In this document: piece by piece, positions 1-8,364 of the stretch | Numbering within the stretch: the stretch's first letter is position 1 | Layout of the letters: each line of letters starts with the position of its first letter | Source of the DNA: Agrobacterium tumefaciens | GTDB lineage: Bacteria; Pseudomonadota; Alphaproteobacteria; Rhizobiales; Rhizobiaceae | DNA: 64,000 nucleotides | Assembly: GCF_013337285.1 (NCBI RefSeq) | Contig: NZ_SUPW01000001.1 | Span: forward strand, 310,001-374,000 | Direction of reading: 5' to 3' | Notes under the pieces: generated by a model | What the model was told of the DNA's origin: nothing | Databases searched by the model: none | Seen by the model: only the letters and a program-made list of their open reading frames with translations | Program-made: the position numbers and the translations under genes

Positions 1-200
1 GGGCTGCCGAAAGGAATAAAGGTGGAGACGCGGTAGCGGGCAAGATGGGAGGCGCTCGCCCCGAAAAAGGCTTCGGCTTCCCAATTGGCGAATGCGATGA
101 AACCTTCGGCATCCACAAGAATGACGGGGTTCTGCACCGCGTTCAGAACCGCCATGGCGAGCGGGTTTGCATCTGCCGGGCTGTGTTTGTCAGCGCTCAT
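1..200 (-). CDS. ntrB: Nitrogen regulation sensor kinase NtrB, N-terminal fragment
   Basis: This is the first 66 codons of a gene that runs out of the window on the left. The visible peptide begins MSADKHSPADANPLAMAVLN and continues into a PAS-like segment containing NPVILVDAEGFIAFANWEAE. That is how rhizobial NtrB begins. NtrB is the histidine kinase that senses nitrogen status through PII and phosphorylates NtrC. The ATG overlaps the dusB stop in an ATGA junction, so the two are translationally coupled in the classic nifR3-ntrB-ntrC order of Rhizobiales. The kinase domain itself lies outside the window, so the identification rests on the N-terminus and context. Confidence 0.85.
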   Translation of the reverse strand, partial: MSADKHSPADANPLAMAVLNAVQNPVILVDAEGFIAFANWEAEAFFGASASHLARYRVSTFIPFGS

Positions 201-1213
201 GCGGCCTTCCTTGCGGCGTCTTCGCCGGCATTGTCGCAAAGGGCGGCGCGCAGCAGATCCGCCACCTCCCCCGTGTCACGCGATGTCATGATTTTAGCCT
301 TGTCGGGCGTGGTGAACTCAGGCGCGAAACGCTCGAGATACCAGCCCAGATGTTTGCGGGCATGCCGCAGACCGGCTTCCCTTCCGTAGAATTCCAGCAT
401 CATCTCGTAGTGCTCGACGGCGACACCAGCGATTTCGGCACGTTGCGGCGCGGCGTGTCCGGCCAGCACCGCCGGCAGCCAGGGCTGACCCTGCGCGCCG
501 CGACCGACCATGACGGCATCAGCACCGGAACGGCGCAGGATTTCCCGTGCATCCTCTACGGTCTCGACATCGCCATTGGCGATCAGCGGCACGGAAATCA
601 CCTCGCGCACGGCGCGAATGGCGTCCCAGTCCGCGCGTCCTTCGTAAAACTGCATGCGGGTGCGGCCGTGAATGGTGATGAGCTGGACCCCTGCCGCTTC
701 GGCGCGGCGGGCAATTTCGGGCGCGTTGATGGTGTTTTCGTCCCAGCCAAGCCGCATTTTCAGCGTGACAGGCACATCGACCGCACCGACAGTCGCCTCG
801 ATAAGCGAGAGCGCATGATCGGGATCGCGCATCAGCGCCGAGCCGGAATAACCGCCCGTCACCTTCTTGGCCGGACAGCCCATATTGATATCGATGATGC
901 CTGCGCCGTTATCCGCGGCGATCCTGGCGGCTTCCGCCATGAAATGCGCCTCACGCCCGGCAAGCTGCACCATATGCGGCACCATGCCGGCATTTTTCAG
1001 CCGCGCCCAGGATTCGCCCCTGTTAGCGACGAGTTCGCGGCTGGCGACCATTTCCGTCACCACCAGCCCCGCGCCATAACGCCAGGCGAGCTGCCGGAAC
1101 GGCAGATCCGTCACGCCCGACATGGGGGCCAGCACCGCACGATTACGGATCGTTACTGAGCCGATGCTGAACGGTTCTGACAATTCCGGAAGGGACAACT
1201 GATGATCTTTCAT
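197..1213 (-). CDS. dusB: tRNA-dihydrouridine synthase DusB (NifR3)
   Basis: A 338-residue FMN enzyme of the Dus family, expected to reduce specific uridines in the tRNA D-loop with NADPH. The N-terminal APMSGVTDLPFRQL segment and the catalytic motif INMGCPAKKVTGG (Cys113) are intact, and GRGAQGQPW marks the phosphate-binding end of the barrel. The length is normal. Rhizobial DusB was named NifR3 because it leads the nifR3-ntrB-ntrC operon, and here its stop overlaps the ntrB start. The start at 1213 follows a region of about 275 bp shared with the divergent ispDF gene, where the promoter should lie. Confidence 0.95.
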   Translation of the reverse strand: MKDHQLSLPELSEPFSIGSVTIRNRAVLAPMSGVTDLPFRQLAWRYGAGLVVTEMVASRELVANRGESWARLKNAGMVPHMVQLAGREAHFMAEAARIAADNGAGIIDINMGCPAKKVTGGYSGSALMRDPDHALSLIEATVGAVDVPVTLKMRLGWDENTINAPEIARRAEAAGVQLITIHGRTRMQFYEGRADWDAIRAVREVISVPLIANGDVETVEDAREILRRSGADAVMVGRGAQGQPWLPAVLAGHAAPQRAEIAGVAVEHYEMMLEFYGREAGLRHARKHLGWYLERFAPEFTTPDKAKIMTSRDTGEVADLLRAALCDNAGEDAARKAA

Positions 1214-1488
1214 GCAGAAGGGTTATTTGCATTATTTTTAGACAGTGTTTGCGCAGTTGCCAAGCACTTTTAGAAGGTTGCACCTTTTATTTGCGGGGCG
1301 GCTGCCTGCCTGTTTTGCGGTCGGTGGCAAATTGTGCAGGTCCGAGCGTGCAATGACGTGCGATCCTGCGGCGTGCAGGATGAATGCGCGTCTTATCGGG
1401 CTGGCCATCCCGGTTTTGAAACGCTAGAGCAGGACTGTCAACCGCTAAGGGTTGCGTGCAAAGCATAAGACCAATGCAGGAAAGTACT

Positions 1489-2676
1489 ATGAAACTCGGC
1501 ATCGTCATCGTCGCCGCCGGACGCGGTGAAAGGGCTGGCTCCCCCGCGGAAGGGCCGAAACAATATCGCCCGATCGGCGGCAAGGCCGTGATCGAGCATA
1601 CATTGTCGACCTTTCTTGGCTGGGACGGCACCTGCCCGATCGTTGTCGTCGTCCATGCAGACGATACAGCACTCCTGTCGCCGATCCTCCAGCGGCTCGA
1701 TGCCGGCGAACGGATTATCACGGTGACCGGCGGCGCGACACGCCAGCAATCGGTGCTGGCCGGGCTGGAAGCATTGGCCGCGCATGAACCGACGCATGTA
1801 ATGATCCAGGACGCCGTGCGGCCTTTCGTCACTGTGGACATGCTGGAGCGTATTGTGGCGCTGCACCGTGCTGGCGCTGTAGGCGTTCTGCCTGCCCTGC
1901 CCGTCACCGATACGCTGAAGCGCGGGTCAAATGATCGCGTCGTGGAAACGGTTTCCCGGCAGGGGCTTTATGCGGCGCAGACGCCACAAAGTTTTGGCTT
2001 TGGCGATATTCTCGCCGCACACCGCGCCGCTGCGGCTTCCGGAAAGACCGATTTTACCGACGATGCGTCGATTGCCGAATGGGCGGGGCTGCCGGTGACG
2101 CTGACCGAAGGTTCGGTCGACAATGTCAAACTCACTCTCAAGCGGGATATCGCCATGGCCGATGAAAAGCTCTCTCACGCATTGCCCGACGTGCGCACCG
2201 GCAATGGCTACGACGTACACCAGCTGGAGGCCGGGGATGGCGTGACGCTTTGCGGCGTGTTCATCGAACACGACCAGAAACTCAAAGGCCATTCGGATGC
2301 CGATGTGGCGCTGCATGCGTTGACGGACGCGCTGCTCGCCACCTGCGGTGCGGGCGATATCGGCGATCACTTCCCGCCGTCCGATCCGCAATGGAAGGGT
2401 GCCGCCTCGCGCATCTTCCTCGAACATGCGGCCAAGGTGGTGCGCGACAATGGCGGCACGATCATGAATGCCGATGTCTCGCTGATCGCCGAAGCGCCGC
2501 GCGTCGGCCCGCACCGCCAGGCCATGCGCGAAGCGCTCTCGGACATGCTCGGCATTGCGCTGGAGCGCTGCTCGGTGAAGGCGACAACCAATGAAACCAT
2601 CGGTTTCGTCGGCCGCCGGGAAGGCATCGCAGCAATCGCCACCGCTACCGTCGTCTACAGGGGCAGACCGCTATGA
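1489..2676 (+). CDS. ispDF: Bifunctional IspD/IspF isoprenoid enzyme
   Basis: A natural fusion of two steps of the MEP isoprenoid pathway. Residues 1 to about 230 are IspD (2-C-methyl-D-erythritol 4-phosphate cytidylyltransferase), with the nucleotide-binding [11 protein letters not shown] and PKQYR motifs. Residues from about 237 are IspF (2,4-cyclodiphosphate synthase), with [10 protein letters not shown] and [20 protein letters not shown] carrying the metal ligands. The fusion is common in alphaproteobacteria. I chose the ATG at 1489 (395 aa) because AGGAAAG ends about 5 bases before it. In-frame ATGs at 1456 and 1474 are possible but less well placed. The stop overlaps the next start (ATGA). 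Confidence 0.95.
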   Translation: MKLGIVIVAAGRGERAGSPAEGPKQYRPIGGKAVIEHTLSTFLGWDGTCPIVVVVHADDTALLSPILQRLDAGERIITVTGGATRQQSVLAGLEALAAHEPTHVMIQDAVRPFVTVDMLERIVALHRAGAVGVLPALPVTDTLKRGSNDRVVETVSRQGLYAAQTPQSFGFGDILAAHRAAAASGKTDFTDDASIAEWAGLPVTLTEGSVDNVKLTLKRDIAMADEKLSHALPDVRTGNGYDVHQLEAGDGVTLCGVFIEHDQKLKGHSDADVALHALTDALLATCGAGDIGDHFPPSDPQWKGAASRIFLEHAAKVVRDNGGTIMNADVSLIAEAPRVGPHRQAMREALSDMLGIALERCSVKATTNETIGFVGRREGIAAIATATVVYRGRPL

Positions 2677-3182
2677 GCCTCTTCCCCGCTGACATAGAAG
2701 AACTGGCGCGGCAGATCATTGCCGATTTCACCGCCCGTGGCTTCATGGTCTCGACCGCCGAAAGCTGCACGGGCGGCCTGATCGCCGGTTCGCTGACCGA
2801 AATTGCCGGCTCTTCCGCCGTCGTTGATCGCGGTTTCGTCACTTATACGAACCAGGCCAAGATGGACATGCTGGGCGTTGGTGCCGAGACGCTGACGACA
2901 TTCGGCGCGGTATCCCGGCAGACGGCGCTACAGATGGCGCATGGTGCACTTTTCCGCTCAAGGGCGGATTTTGCCGTAGCCGTGACCGGAATTGCCGGTC
3001 CAGGCGGCGGTTCCGCTGATAAACCAGTAGGACTGGTGCATCTGGCCGCCAAATCGCGCGGCGGTAAAATTCTGCATCATGAAAAGCGTTACGGCGAGAT
3101 CGGCCGCGCCGAAATCCGGCTTGCTACCGTCAAGACGGCGCTTGAGATGCTTGTCGCCCTCAATCAGGCCGGGTCGGCGTAA
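2673..3182 (+). CDS. cinA: CinA-family nicotinamide mononucleotide deamidase (PncC)
   Basis: A 169-residue stand-alone C-terminal CinA domain. Family members hydrolyse NMN to nicotinate mononucleotide in pyridine nucleotide recycling. The signature AESCTGG (residues 29-35) holds the expected catalytic Ser31, and Lys63 in TNQAKMDML is the likely partner of the Ser/Lys dyad. [11 protein letters not shown] is the second conserved segment. The N-terminal MoCF-like domain of full-length CinA is absent, as is usual here. It is coupled to ispDF by an ATGA overlap. Its last 19 bases overlap the 3' end of the convergent gene at 3164-3619. Confidence 0.9.
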   Translation: MSLFPADIEELARQIIADFTARGFMVSTAESCTGGLIAGSLTEIAGSSAVVDRGFVTYTNQAKMDMLGVGAETLTTFGAVSRQTALQMAHGALFRSRADFAVAVTGIAGPGGGSADKPVGLVHLAAKSRGGKILHHEKRYGEIGRAEIRLATVKTALEMLVALNQAGSA

Positions 3183-3619
3183 ATCTTGTCTGCGCGGGTC
3201 TCGAAGGCTTCGGCGAACATACGGAAGGCCCGATCAAACATCGACCCCATGACCGCACCGAGCAGACGGCTCTTGAATTCATAATCGATGAAGAAATGAA
3301 TGGTCGAGCCGCCATCCTCCGATTCTTCGAAACGCCAGCGATTGTCGAGATATTTGAACGGCCCATCGATATATTTCACATCGATGGCGCGCTCGGCCAG
3401 GTTCAGCAGCACCTGCGTGGTGAAGGTCTCGCGTATTGCCTTGTAGCCCACCGTCATATCGGCCACCAGCAGTACCCTGCCATCCCGCTCCTTGCGCGAG
3501 CGAATTGTAAGCCCTTCGCAAAGAGGCAGAAACTGCGGATATTTCTCCACATCGGCGACAAGGTCGTACATGCGGTCTGGCGAGTGTTTGACGTGGCGAT
3601 GCGTTTCGAACTGGGGCAT
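3164..3619 (-). CDS. RatA/Coq10-like START-domain protein
   Basis: A 151-residue SRPBCC protein of the RatA/COQ10 group. The opening HRHVKHSPDRMYDLVADVEK, then YPQFLPLCEG and FKYLDNRWRF, follow the family pattern: a helix-grip fold with a hydrophobic pocket. COQ10-type members bind ubiquinone or help its delivery to respiration, whereas E. coli RatA was described as a ribosome-associated toxin. The alphaproteobacterial position next to lipA and cinA favours the quinone-related role, but the sequence alone does not settle it. It converges on cinA with a 19-base overlap and lies 9 bases after the P-loop gene upstream, so those two are probably cotranscribed. Confidence 0.8.
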   Translation of the reverse strand: MPQFETHRHVKHSPDRMYDLVADVEKYPQFLPLCEGLTIRSRKERDGRVLLVADMTVGYKAIRETFTTQVLLNLAERAIDVKYIDGPFKYLDNRWRFEESEDGGSTIHFFIDYEFKSRLLGAVMGSMFDRAFRMFAEAFETRADKIYADPA

Positions 3620-3628
3620 AAGCGGCAG

Positions 3629-4198
3629 TTAATCGTCGATAACAAGAAGATCAAGAAGGCGGCGAAACTGTTTTCGGCTTTTCAGCTGGAATACCGGCAC
3701 GCCCTGACCATAAAGGGCGAAATTCTGTTCAAAAATCGGGGTGTGGCGGCGCTCGAAATTCCAGATATAGCGCAGGAAATCGGCGTCTATTCTTTCCGGG
3801 CATCCCTCCGCCATCTCCGGCCGCGCCTTGCCATAACCCTTGATCGCCCGGCTGACGGCGCCCCACAGGCAGAGCCAGCGCGGCATGCGCACCCAGAGCA
3901 CGATGTGGGACCGCGGGATACGCATATCGAAAGACGACGGGTTGCTGCCATCCATCAGCCAGCGCTCCTCGGTGACGATGGTGGCAATTATCTCCCGCTG
4001 CTCCTCACGCGGACGCACCTGCCAGTCGGGCAGCCAGAAAACCTCGCGGTCCATGGAGATATAACGAAGCCCAAAATGGCGTGCGAGTTTCTGCGAGAGC
4101 GTCGACTTGCCACCGCCAGAACAGCCGACAACCATGATGCGCTGCGCCCCGGCGATGATTGCAGCCGCGTCTTCCACTTTCTCAAGATAGTTCGGCAT
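3629..4198 (-). CDS. P-loop adenylate kinase-like protein (FlaR/topology-modulation family)
   Basis: A 189-residue P-loop NTPase. The Walker A motif GCSGGGKST lies at residues 25-33. MDREVFWLPDW and WLMDGSNPSSFDMRIPRS follow, the substrate-binding region typical of small adenylate kinase-like proteins annotated as DNA topology modulation protein FlaR. The real substrate of this family is unknown, so kinase activity is inferred from the fold. GAGGTC is well placed about 7 bases before the ATG at 4198. The gene precedes the START-domain gene by 9 bases on the same strand. Confidence 0.75.
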   Translation of the reverse strand: MPNYLEKVEDAAAIIAGAQRIMVVGCSGGGKSTLSQKLARHFGLRYISMDREVFWLPDWQVRPREEQREIIATIVTEERWLMDGSNPSSFDMRIPRSHIVLWVRMPRWLCLWGAVSRAIKGYGKARPEMAEGCPERIDADFLRYIWNFERRHTPIFEQNFALYGQGVPVFQLKSRKQFRRLLDLLVIDD

Positions 4199-4445
4199 TA
4201 CACGACCTCGTCAGGATTGCAGCGATTGCCTGCCGCACGCACATCGCAATGAAGCAATATTGTCGTCGCGCATGGCAGTTACGGAAAATTGACTATTGCA
4301 ACCCCCTCACAGGGATTGCTATTTATTTGCCACTAATATTACACCCACTGGATGCAAACGCGCCGGGCGCTCCCGTTTTCCCCACGCGTATTCATCTTTG
4401 GGTTCAGACCCGATACATAACCGCTTTGAGCCACTGAGTGAGCCG

Positions 4446-4622
4446 ATGGACGATTTTTCCAACATCATCAACCTTCTCGAATCCGCCAAGCAACTCGCAT
4501 CGATGAACGGCATGCCCGTGCTTGCCTACCTTATCGACGTTGCAAAATGCGAGGCGAGAGAGAACAAGCCGGTTCTGCGCAAGCGCAAACGCGGCGAATC
4601 GACCGCCAAGGAAGACTGTTAA
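4446..4622 (+). CDS. Small conserved-looking protein, 58 residues, function unknown
   Basis: A short open frame beginning MDDFSNIINLLESAKQLASM and ending in a basic and then acidic tail (RKRKRGESTAKEDC). The first 40 residues form a plausible amphipathic helix pair with no signal peptide or membrane segment. The ATG follows GAGTGAGCCG, a weak ribosome-binding site. Frames upstream extend further but only through non-coding-looking sequence. I do not recognise a named family. It stands alone between the leftward P-loop gene and the AraC gene, so it probably has its own promoter in the 250 bp before it. Confidence 0.55.
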   Translation: MDDFSNIINLLESAKQLASMNGMPVLAYLIDVAKCEARENKPVLRKRKRGESTAKEDC

Positions 4623-4691
4623 TTGCCGTTTCATATAGCCGACCGATAAAGCCGGCTGGCCCAATCTTCAAGACGATGTCATAATCAGACA

Positions 4692-5486
4692 ATGAAACTG
4701 GCCGCTTTTTTCGAGGCGGCCATTTCTTTGCACAATGGAAACGACAGCGTCATGACAGTCGCCTCGGCAGATATCAGAACCTACCAGCAGGAAAGACCTA
4801 GGGAACGGCACGGTTTCGTGCAGATCGTTCTTCCAGTCTCCGGCTGCCTGCGGATCGATGTGGGCGGACGACAGGACGAATTGTCGACCGGACGCGGCGT
4901 CTTCATCCATCGTGATGCACCGCATACGCAGGAAGCGACGGCGATCAACCATTCGCTGGTGGTCGATATCGATGAAAGTGCTGTTTCCGAACAGACGCTG
5001 GAGAGATTCGCCCGCGTGCCGTTTCTCGATATTGCACCTGACACACGGCAATTGATCGCCTATATGCGCGGCCTCATCAAAACCGACGGCCAGCGCGACG
5101 ATATCGCCGGTCTTTGGGCGCCGCTGCTGGTGGACAGCCTCGCGACCGAAAAAGCCGATATCCGCCAGCGCCTGCGCAAACTCAGTGCAGTCGTCAGAGC
5201 AGAGCCTTTCTTTCCCTGGACGATCGACATGCTGGCGACCTGCGTGACGATCAGCGACAGCCGCCTGCACGCGCTGTTTCTTGCAGAATTCGGTCTCCCG
5301 CCTCACCGTTGGCTTGCCGGGTTGCGCATGGACAATGTCTGCACGCTCCTCAGCGAATCCAGCCTGCCAATCGCCGAGATCGCGCTCAGGGCCGGTTTTT
5401 CCGACCAGACGGCGCTGACGCGCGCCATGCGCAATGCGGTGGGTGAAACGCCGGCCGCCTATCGCCGGAACCGCGGCATTCATTAG
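4692..5486 (+). CDS. AraC-family transcriptional regulator
   Basis: A 264-residue regulator with an N-terminal AraC-binding-like cupin region and a C-terminal double helix-turn-helix. The cupin part shows SGCLRIDVGGRQDELSTGRG, HRDAPHTQEA and a following VVDID strand. The DNA-binding part spans about residues 170-262 and includes IAEIALRAGFSDQTALTRAM and ETPAAYRRNRG. The length is typical. The ATG at 4752 (MTVASADIRTY), 60 bases downstream, is an alternative start with GGAAA upstream. The EamA exporter gene 356 bases downstream on the same strand could be a target, but a long palindrome separates them, so that is only a guess. Confidence 0.9.
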   Translation: MKLAAFFEAAISLHNGNDSVMTVASADIRTYQQERPRERHGFVQIVLPVSGCLRIDVGGRQDELSTGRGVFIHRDAPHTQEATAINHSLVVDIDESAVSEQTLERFARVPFLDIAPDTRQLIAYMRGLIKTDGQRDDIAGLWAPLLVDSLATEKADIRQRLRKLSAVVRAEPFFPWTIDMLATCVTISDSRLHALFLAEFGLPPHRWLAGLRMDNVCTLLSESSLPIAEIALRAGFSDQTALTRAMRNAVGETPAAYRRNRGIH

Positions 5487-5538
5487 ATTTGAGCTTTCAG
5501 GAGGTCGTCCGTTCATAGTGGGCGAGAGGCGCGTGTGT

Positions 5539-5698
5539 TTACCCCCCTCTACCCTGCCGGGCATCTCCCCCTCAAGGGGGGAGATCGACAGGAGGCGCTA
5601 CCTCCACTTCATTCTCAAGCTTCGAGATGAACGAGACCTTGCCGCAGATCGATCTCCCCCCTTGAGGGGGAGATGCCCGGCAGGGCAGAGGGGGGTAA
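5539..5698. repeat. Long intergenic palindrome (two 50-base arms)
   Basis: Bases 5539-5588 are the inverted copy of 5649-5698 with a single mismatch in 50, around a 60-base spacer. Each arm contains its own shorter palindrome: CTCCCCC then TTGA then GGGGGAG in the second arm. The element fills the middle of the 356-base gap between the AraC and EamA genes. No transposase is present. It resembles the mosaic palindromic elements known to be scattered in rhizobial intergenic regions, though I cannot assign it to a named family. If transcribed it would fold into a very stable cruciform or hairpin and could block read-through in either direction. Confidence 0.9.
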
Positions 5699-5842
5699 GC
5701 CACACCCACCTCGATCCGCTGTCAATGAACAACCTCCTAAAAACCAACAATCAGAGCGGCGGACAAGTCAGGAGTTTTCGTCAAGACAACCGCAAAGGCC
5801 TGTGGCACATCGCGGACAAAGTGAATGCGGATGTGACATGAC

Positions 5843-6775
5843 ATGAACAACAAAACGGGTCTCGGTGTTTTTTACGGCGTGCTGGCGGGCGCGCTCTGGG
5901 GCGGCATCTTTCTCGCCCCAAAACTCGTGCCGGATTTTTCCGCGCTGCAATTATCGACGGCGCGTTATCTCACCTACGGGCTGATTTCCCTCATCATCAT
6001 CGGGCCGCGCCTGAAGCGGGTATCGGCGCATTTCGGCGCGCGGGAATGGTTTGCGCTCGGCTGGCTGAGCATGATCGGCAATATTGCCTATTATGTCTTC
6101 ATATCAACGGCGGTGAAGCTGAGCGGCGTCGCCTTCACTTCGATCATCATCGGCTTCCTGCCCGTCGCCGTCACCATCATCGGCAGCCGCGATCATGGCG
6201 CGGTCTCGCTGAAGCGGCTGTGGCCGTCGCTTGCCTTCGGCGCCATCGGCATTATCGGCATTTCCTGGCAGTCGCTGACGGAAAACGACGCCGGGCTGGA
6301 TGTCTCACGTGTCATCGGTCTTGCCTGTGCTCTCGGCGCGCTGGCCTCCTGGACGGCTTTTGCCGTCGGCAATGCCCGCTGGCTGTCACGTCTTCACGAT
6401 GTCAGCGCCGATGACTGGAACATGATGACGGGCGTCGTGACCGGCGGGCTTGCGCTTCTGCTCGCCATTCCAGCCTTCGGCTTTGGCGGAGAAAGCCACA
6501 ATACGGGAGACTGGCTGCATTTCGCCGCCATCGCCGCCGGGCTCGGTTTCACCGCCTCCATTCTCGGCAATGCCTTCTGGAACCGCATGAGCCGCATGCT
6601 GCCGCTCACCCTGGTCGGACAGATGATCCTGTTCGAAACGCTGTTTGCGCTGCTTTATGGTTTTCTCTGGGAAGGTCGCGGGCCGACCACTGTTGAGATC
6701 GTGGCGATCTGCTCGGTGGTGCTGAGCGTCGTGTTGTGCATGCGGGCGCATAGGCCGGAGAAGGTTGTGGTGTGA
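5843..6775 (+). CDS. EamA/DMT-family transporter
   Basis: A 310-residue inner-membrane protein made of two EamA repeats with about ten hydrophobic helices. The start (GVFYGVLAGALWGGIFLAPK) and the second-repeat motif WTAFAVGNARWL are typical of the drug/metabolite transporter superfamily. The C-terminal half includes SILGNAFWNRMSRMLPLTLV, as in YdcZ/RhaT-like members. Substrates of such proteins range from amino acids to purines, and nothing here narrows it. The ATG at 5843 has only a weak GGA-type ribosome-binding site. It has no operon partner. Confidence 0.85.
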   Translation: MNNKTGLGVFYGVLAGALWGGIFLAPKLVPDFSALQLSTARYLTYGLISLIIIGPRLKRVSAHFGAREWFALGWLSMIGNIAYYVFISTAVKLSGVAFTSIIIGFLPVAVTIIGSRDHGAVSLKRLWPSLAFGAIGIIGISWQSLTENDAGLDVSRVIGLACALGALASWTAFAVGNARWLSRLHDVSADDWNMMTGVVTGGLALLLAIPAFGFGGESHNTGDWLHFAAIAAGLGFTASILGNAFWNRMSRMLPLTLVGQMILFETLFALLYGFLWEGRGPTTVEIVAICSVVLSVVLCMRAHRPEKVVV

Positions 6776-6874
6776 TTGGGTTGAAGGCCGACAACAGGCG
6801 GCTGGGCCATTTCACAAGCCTCGCCTCCCACTCATCGTCATCCAATCAGGTATCGTACAATCGATAGGCCGCAG

Positions 6875-6897
6875 ATGCTCGGGACAAGCCCGAGCAT
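6875..6897. repeat. Short palindromic repeat (ATGCTCGGG / CCCGAGCAT)
   Basis: A perfect 9-base inverted repeat with a 5-base loop (ACAAG) sits in the 184-base space between the convergent EamA and lipA genes. Similar hairpins with CTTGT, CTTGA or ACAAG loops occur at 15283-15305, 15329-15349 and 42084-42106, always between genes, so this is one copy of a small repeat family. It lacks a T-run but could help end transcription from both sides. Confidence 0.75.
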
Positions 6898-6959
6898 GAC
6901 GGTGGAGAGAGCGTATATCACCCGATCCAGCAACCTATGTTGCTGAACCTTTCTGTCCC

Positions 6960-7931
6960 TTATTCCGCAGCCGCCAGCAGCTTCTTCTCGCGGGCCGCAC
7001 GCAGGCGCTCGAAATCGTCGCCGGCATGGTGCGACGAGCGGGTCAGCGGGCTGGAGGAGACCATCAGGAAGCCCTTGGTGTAGGCGACCGTCTCGTAGGA
7101 CTTGAATTCTTCCGGCGTCACGAAGGCCTCAACCTTGTGGTGCTTGCGGGTCGGCTGCAGGTACTGGCCGATGGTCAGGAAATCCACGTCGGCGGTGCGC
7201 AGATCGTCCATCAATTGCAGCACTTCGTTACGTTCCTCGCCGAGGCCGACCATGATGCCAGACTTGGTGAACATGGTGGGGTCCAGTTCCTTCACCCGCT
7301 GCAGCAGGCGCACGGAATGGAAATAACGCGCACCAGGACGAACGGTAAGATAATTGCCCGGAACCGTTTCCATATTATGGTTGAAAACGTCAGGCTTGGC
7401 GGCAACGACCCGTTCCAGAGCGCCGGGCTTCTTCAGGAAGTCTGGCGTGAGGATTTCGATGGTCGTGTTGGGAGACGCAGCGCGGATCGCCCAGATGACC
7501 TTCTCGAAATGTTCCGCACCGCCATCGGCGAGATCGTCGCGGTCCACCGAGGTGATGACGACGTGCGAAAGGCCCATCTGCTTGACGGCCTTGGCGACGT
7601 TTTCCGGTTCATCCATATCCAGCGCATTGGGCTTGCCGGTCGCGACGTTGCAGAAGGCGCAGGCGCGGGTGCAGATCTCACCCATGATCATGAAGGTCGC
7701 GTGTTTCTTTTCCCAGCATTCGCCGATATTCGGACAGCCGGCTTCCTCACACACCGTTACCAGCTTGTGGCTGCGCACCAGTTCGCGCGTCTCGTGATAA
7801 CCCTTGGAGGTTGGCGCCTTGACACGGATCCATTCCGGCTTGCGCATGACCTCGGTATCGGGCCGATGCGCCTTTTCCGGATGGCGGATGCGCTTGTCGT
7901 CAGACAACGTCCTGTCGAGAATAGTGACCAT
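6960..7931 (-). CDS. lipA: Lipoyl synthase LipA
   Basis: A 323-residue radical SAM enzyme that inserts two sulfurs into protein-bound octanoyl chains to make lipoyl groups. Both clusters are complete: the auxiliary [13 protein letters not shown] (Cys61, Cys66, Cys72) and the radical [11 protein letters not shown] (Cys87, Cys91, Cys94). [10 protein letters not shown] near the end is the conserved arginine-serine motif. It lies at the downstream end of the pyruvate dehydrogenase cluster, whose PdhB and PdhC lipoyl domains are its substrates. The 104 bases between it and the GlsB gene leave room for its own promoter. Confidence 0.97.
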   Translation of the reverse strand: MVTILDRTLSDDKRIRHPEKAHRPDTEVMRKPEWIRVKAPTSKGYHETRELVRSHKLVTVCEEAGCPNIGECWEKKHATFMIMGEICTRACAFCNVATGKPNALDMDEPENVAKAVKQMGLSHVVITSVDRDDLADGGAEHFEKVIWAIRAASPNTTIEILTPDFLKKPGALERVVAAKPDVFNHNMETVPGNYLTVRPGARYFHSVRLLQRVKELDPTMFTKSGIMVGLGEERNEVLQLMDDLRTADVDFLTIGQYLQPTRKHHKVEAFVTPEEFKSYETVAYTKGFLMVSSSPLTRSSHHAGDDFERLRAAREKKLLAAAE

Positions 7932-8035
7932 TAAAAACCTGCTTCCATCGCTTTCCGCGACCTAAACATCTGTTGGCCCGATGCTTTAGAACAATTCCAG
8001 AAAAAGCGTAAGCCCCTTCCGGGCACCAAGCCTTT

Positions 8036-8284
8036 TCAGCGCCGCACCAGCTTTGCCAGAAACAGCAACAGGCTGGCGCCGAGGAACGAGGTGATGAAAT
8101 AACCGAGCCTGCTATCCTGCACGAAGACATCGAGGGCTCGAAGCACCGCGACCGCGACGACCGAGCCGACAATGCCGAGCACGATATTCATGAAAATGCC
8201 GAAGCGCATATCCATGAGCTTGCCCGCAAGCCAGCCGGCGAGACCGCCGATGATGATTGCTGCAATCCAGCCTACACTTTCCAT
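8036..8284 (-). CDS. GlsB/YeaQ/YmgE-family stress membrane protein
   Basis: An 82-residue protein made almost entirely of three hydrophobic helices, with the glycine-rich pattern IIIGGLAGWLAGKLMDMRFG followed by MNIVLGIVGSVVAVAVL. This is the small transglycosylase-associated family (DUF883-unrelated). Despite the name, no transglycosylase activity is established, and members are usually stress-induced inner-membrane proteins. A good AGGAGCG precedes the ATG by about 6 bases. It lies between lpdA and lipA on the same strand, 80 bases after lpdA begins its 3' flank, and may be read through from the pdh cluster. Confidence 0.85.
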   Translation of the reverse strand: MESVGWIAAIIIGGLAGWLAGKLMDMRFGIFMNIVLGIVGSVVAVAVLRALDVFVQDSRLGYFITSFLGASLLLFLAKLVRR

Positions 8285-8364
8285 TCACGCGCTCCTGAAA
8301 GAACCAGTATCGAGACATATGGGACACCCGGCAAGGGTAGACAATGCCGGGCATCACGCGGCAC

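Noticed and set aside
5434-5841. 135-codon frame covering the long palindrome
   Set aside because: It starts inside the AraC gene in another frame and reads through both arms of the inverted repeat, so it is not a gene.
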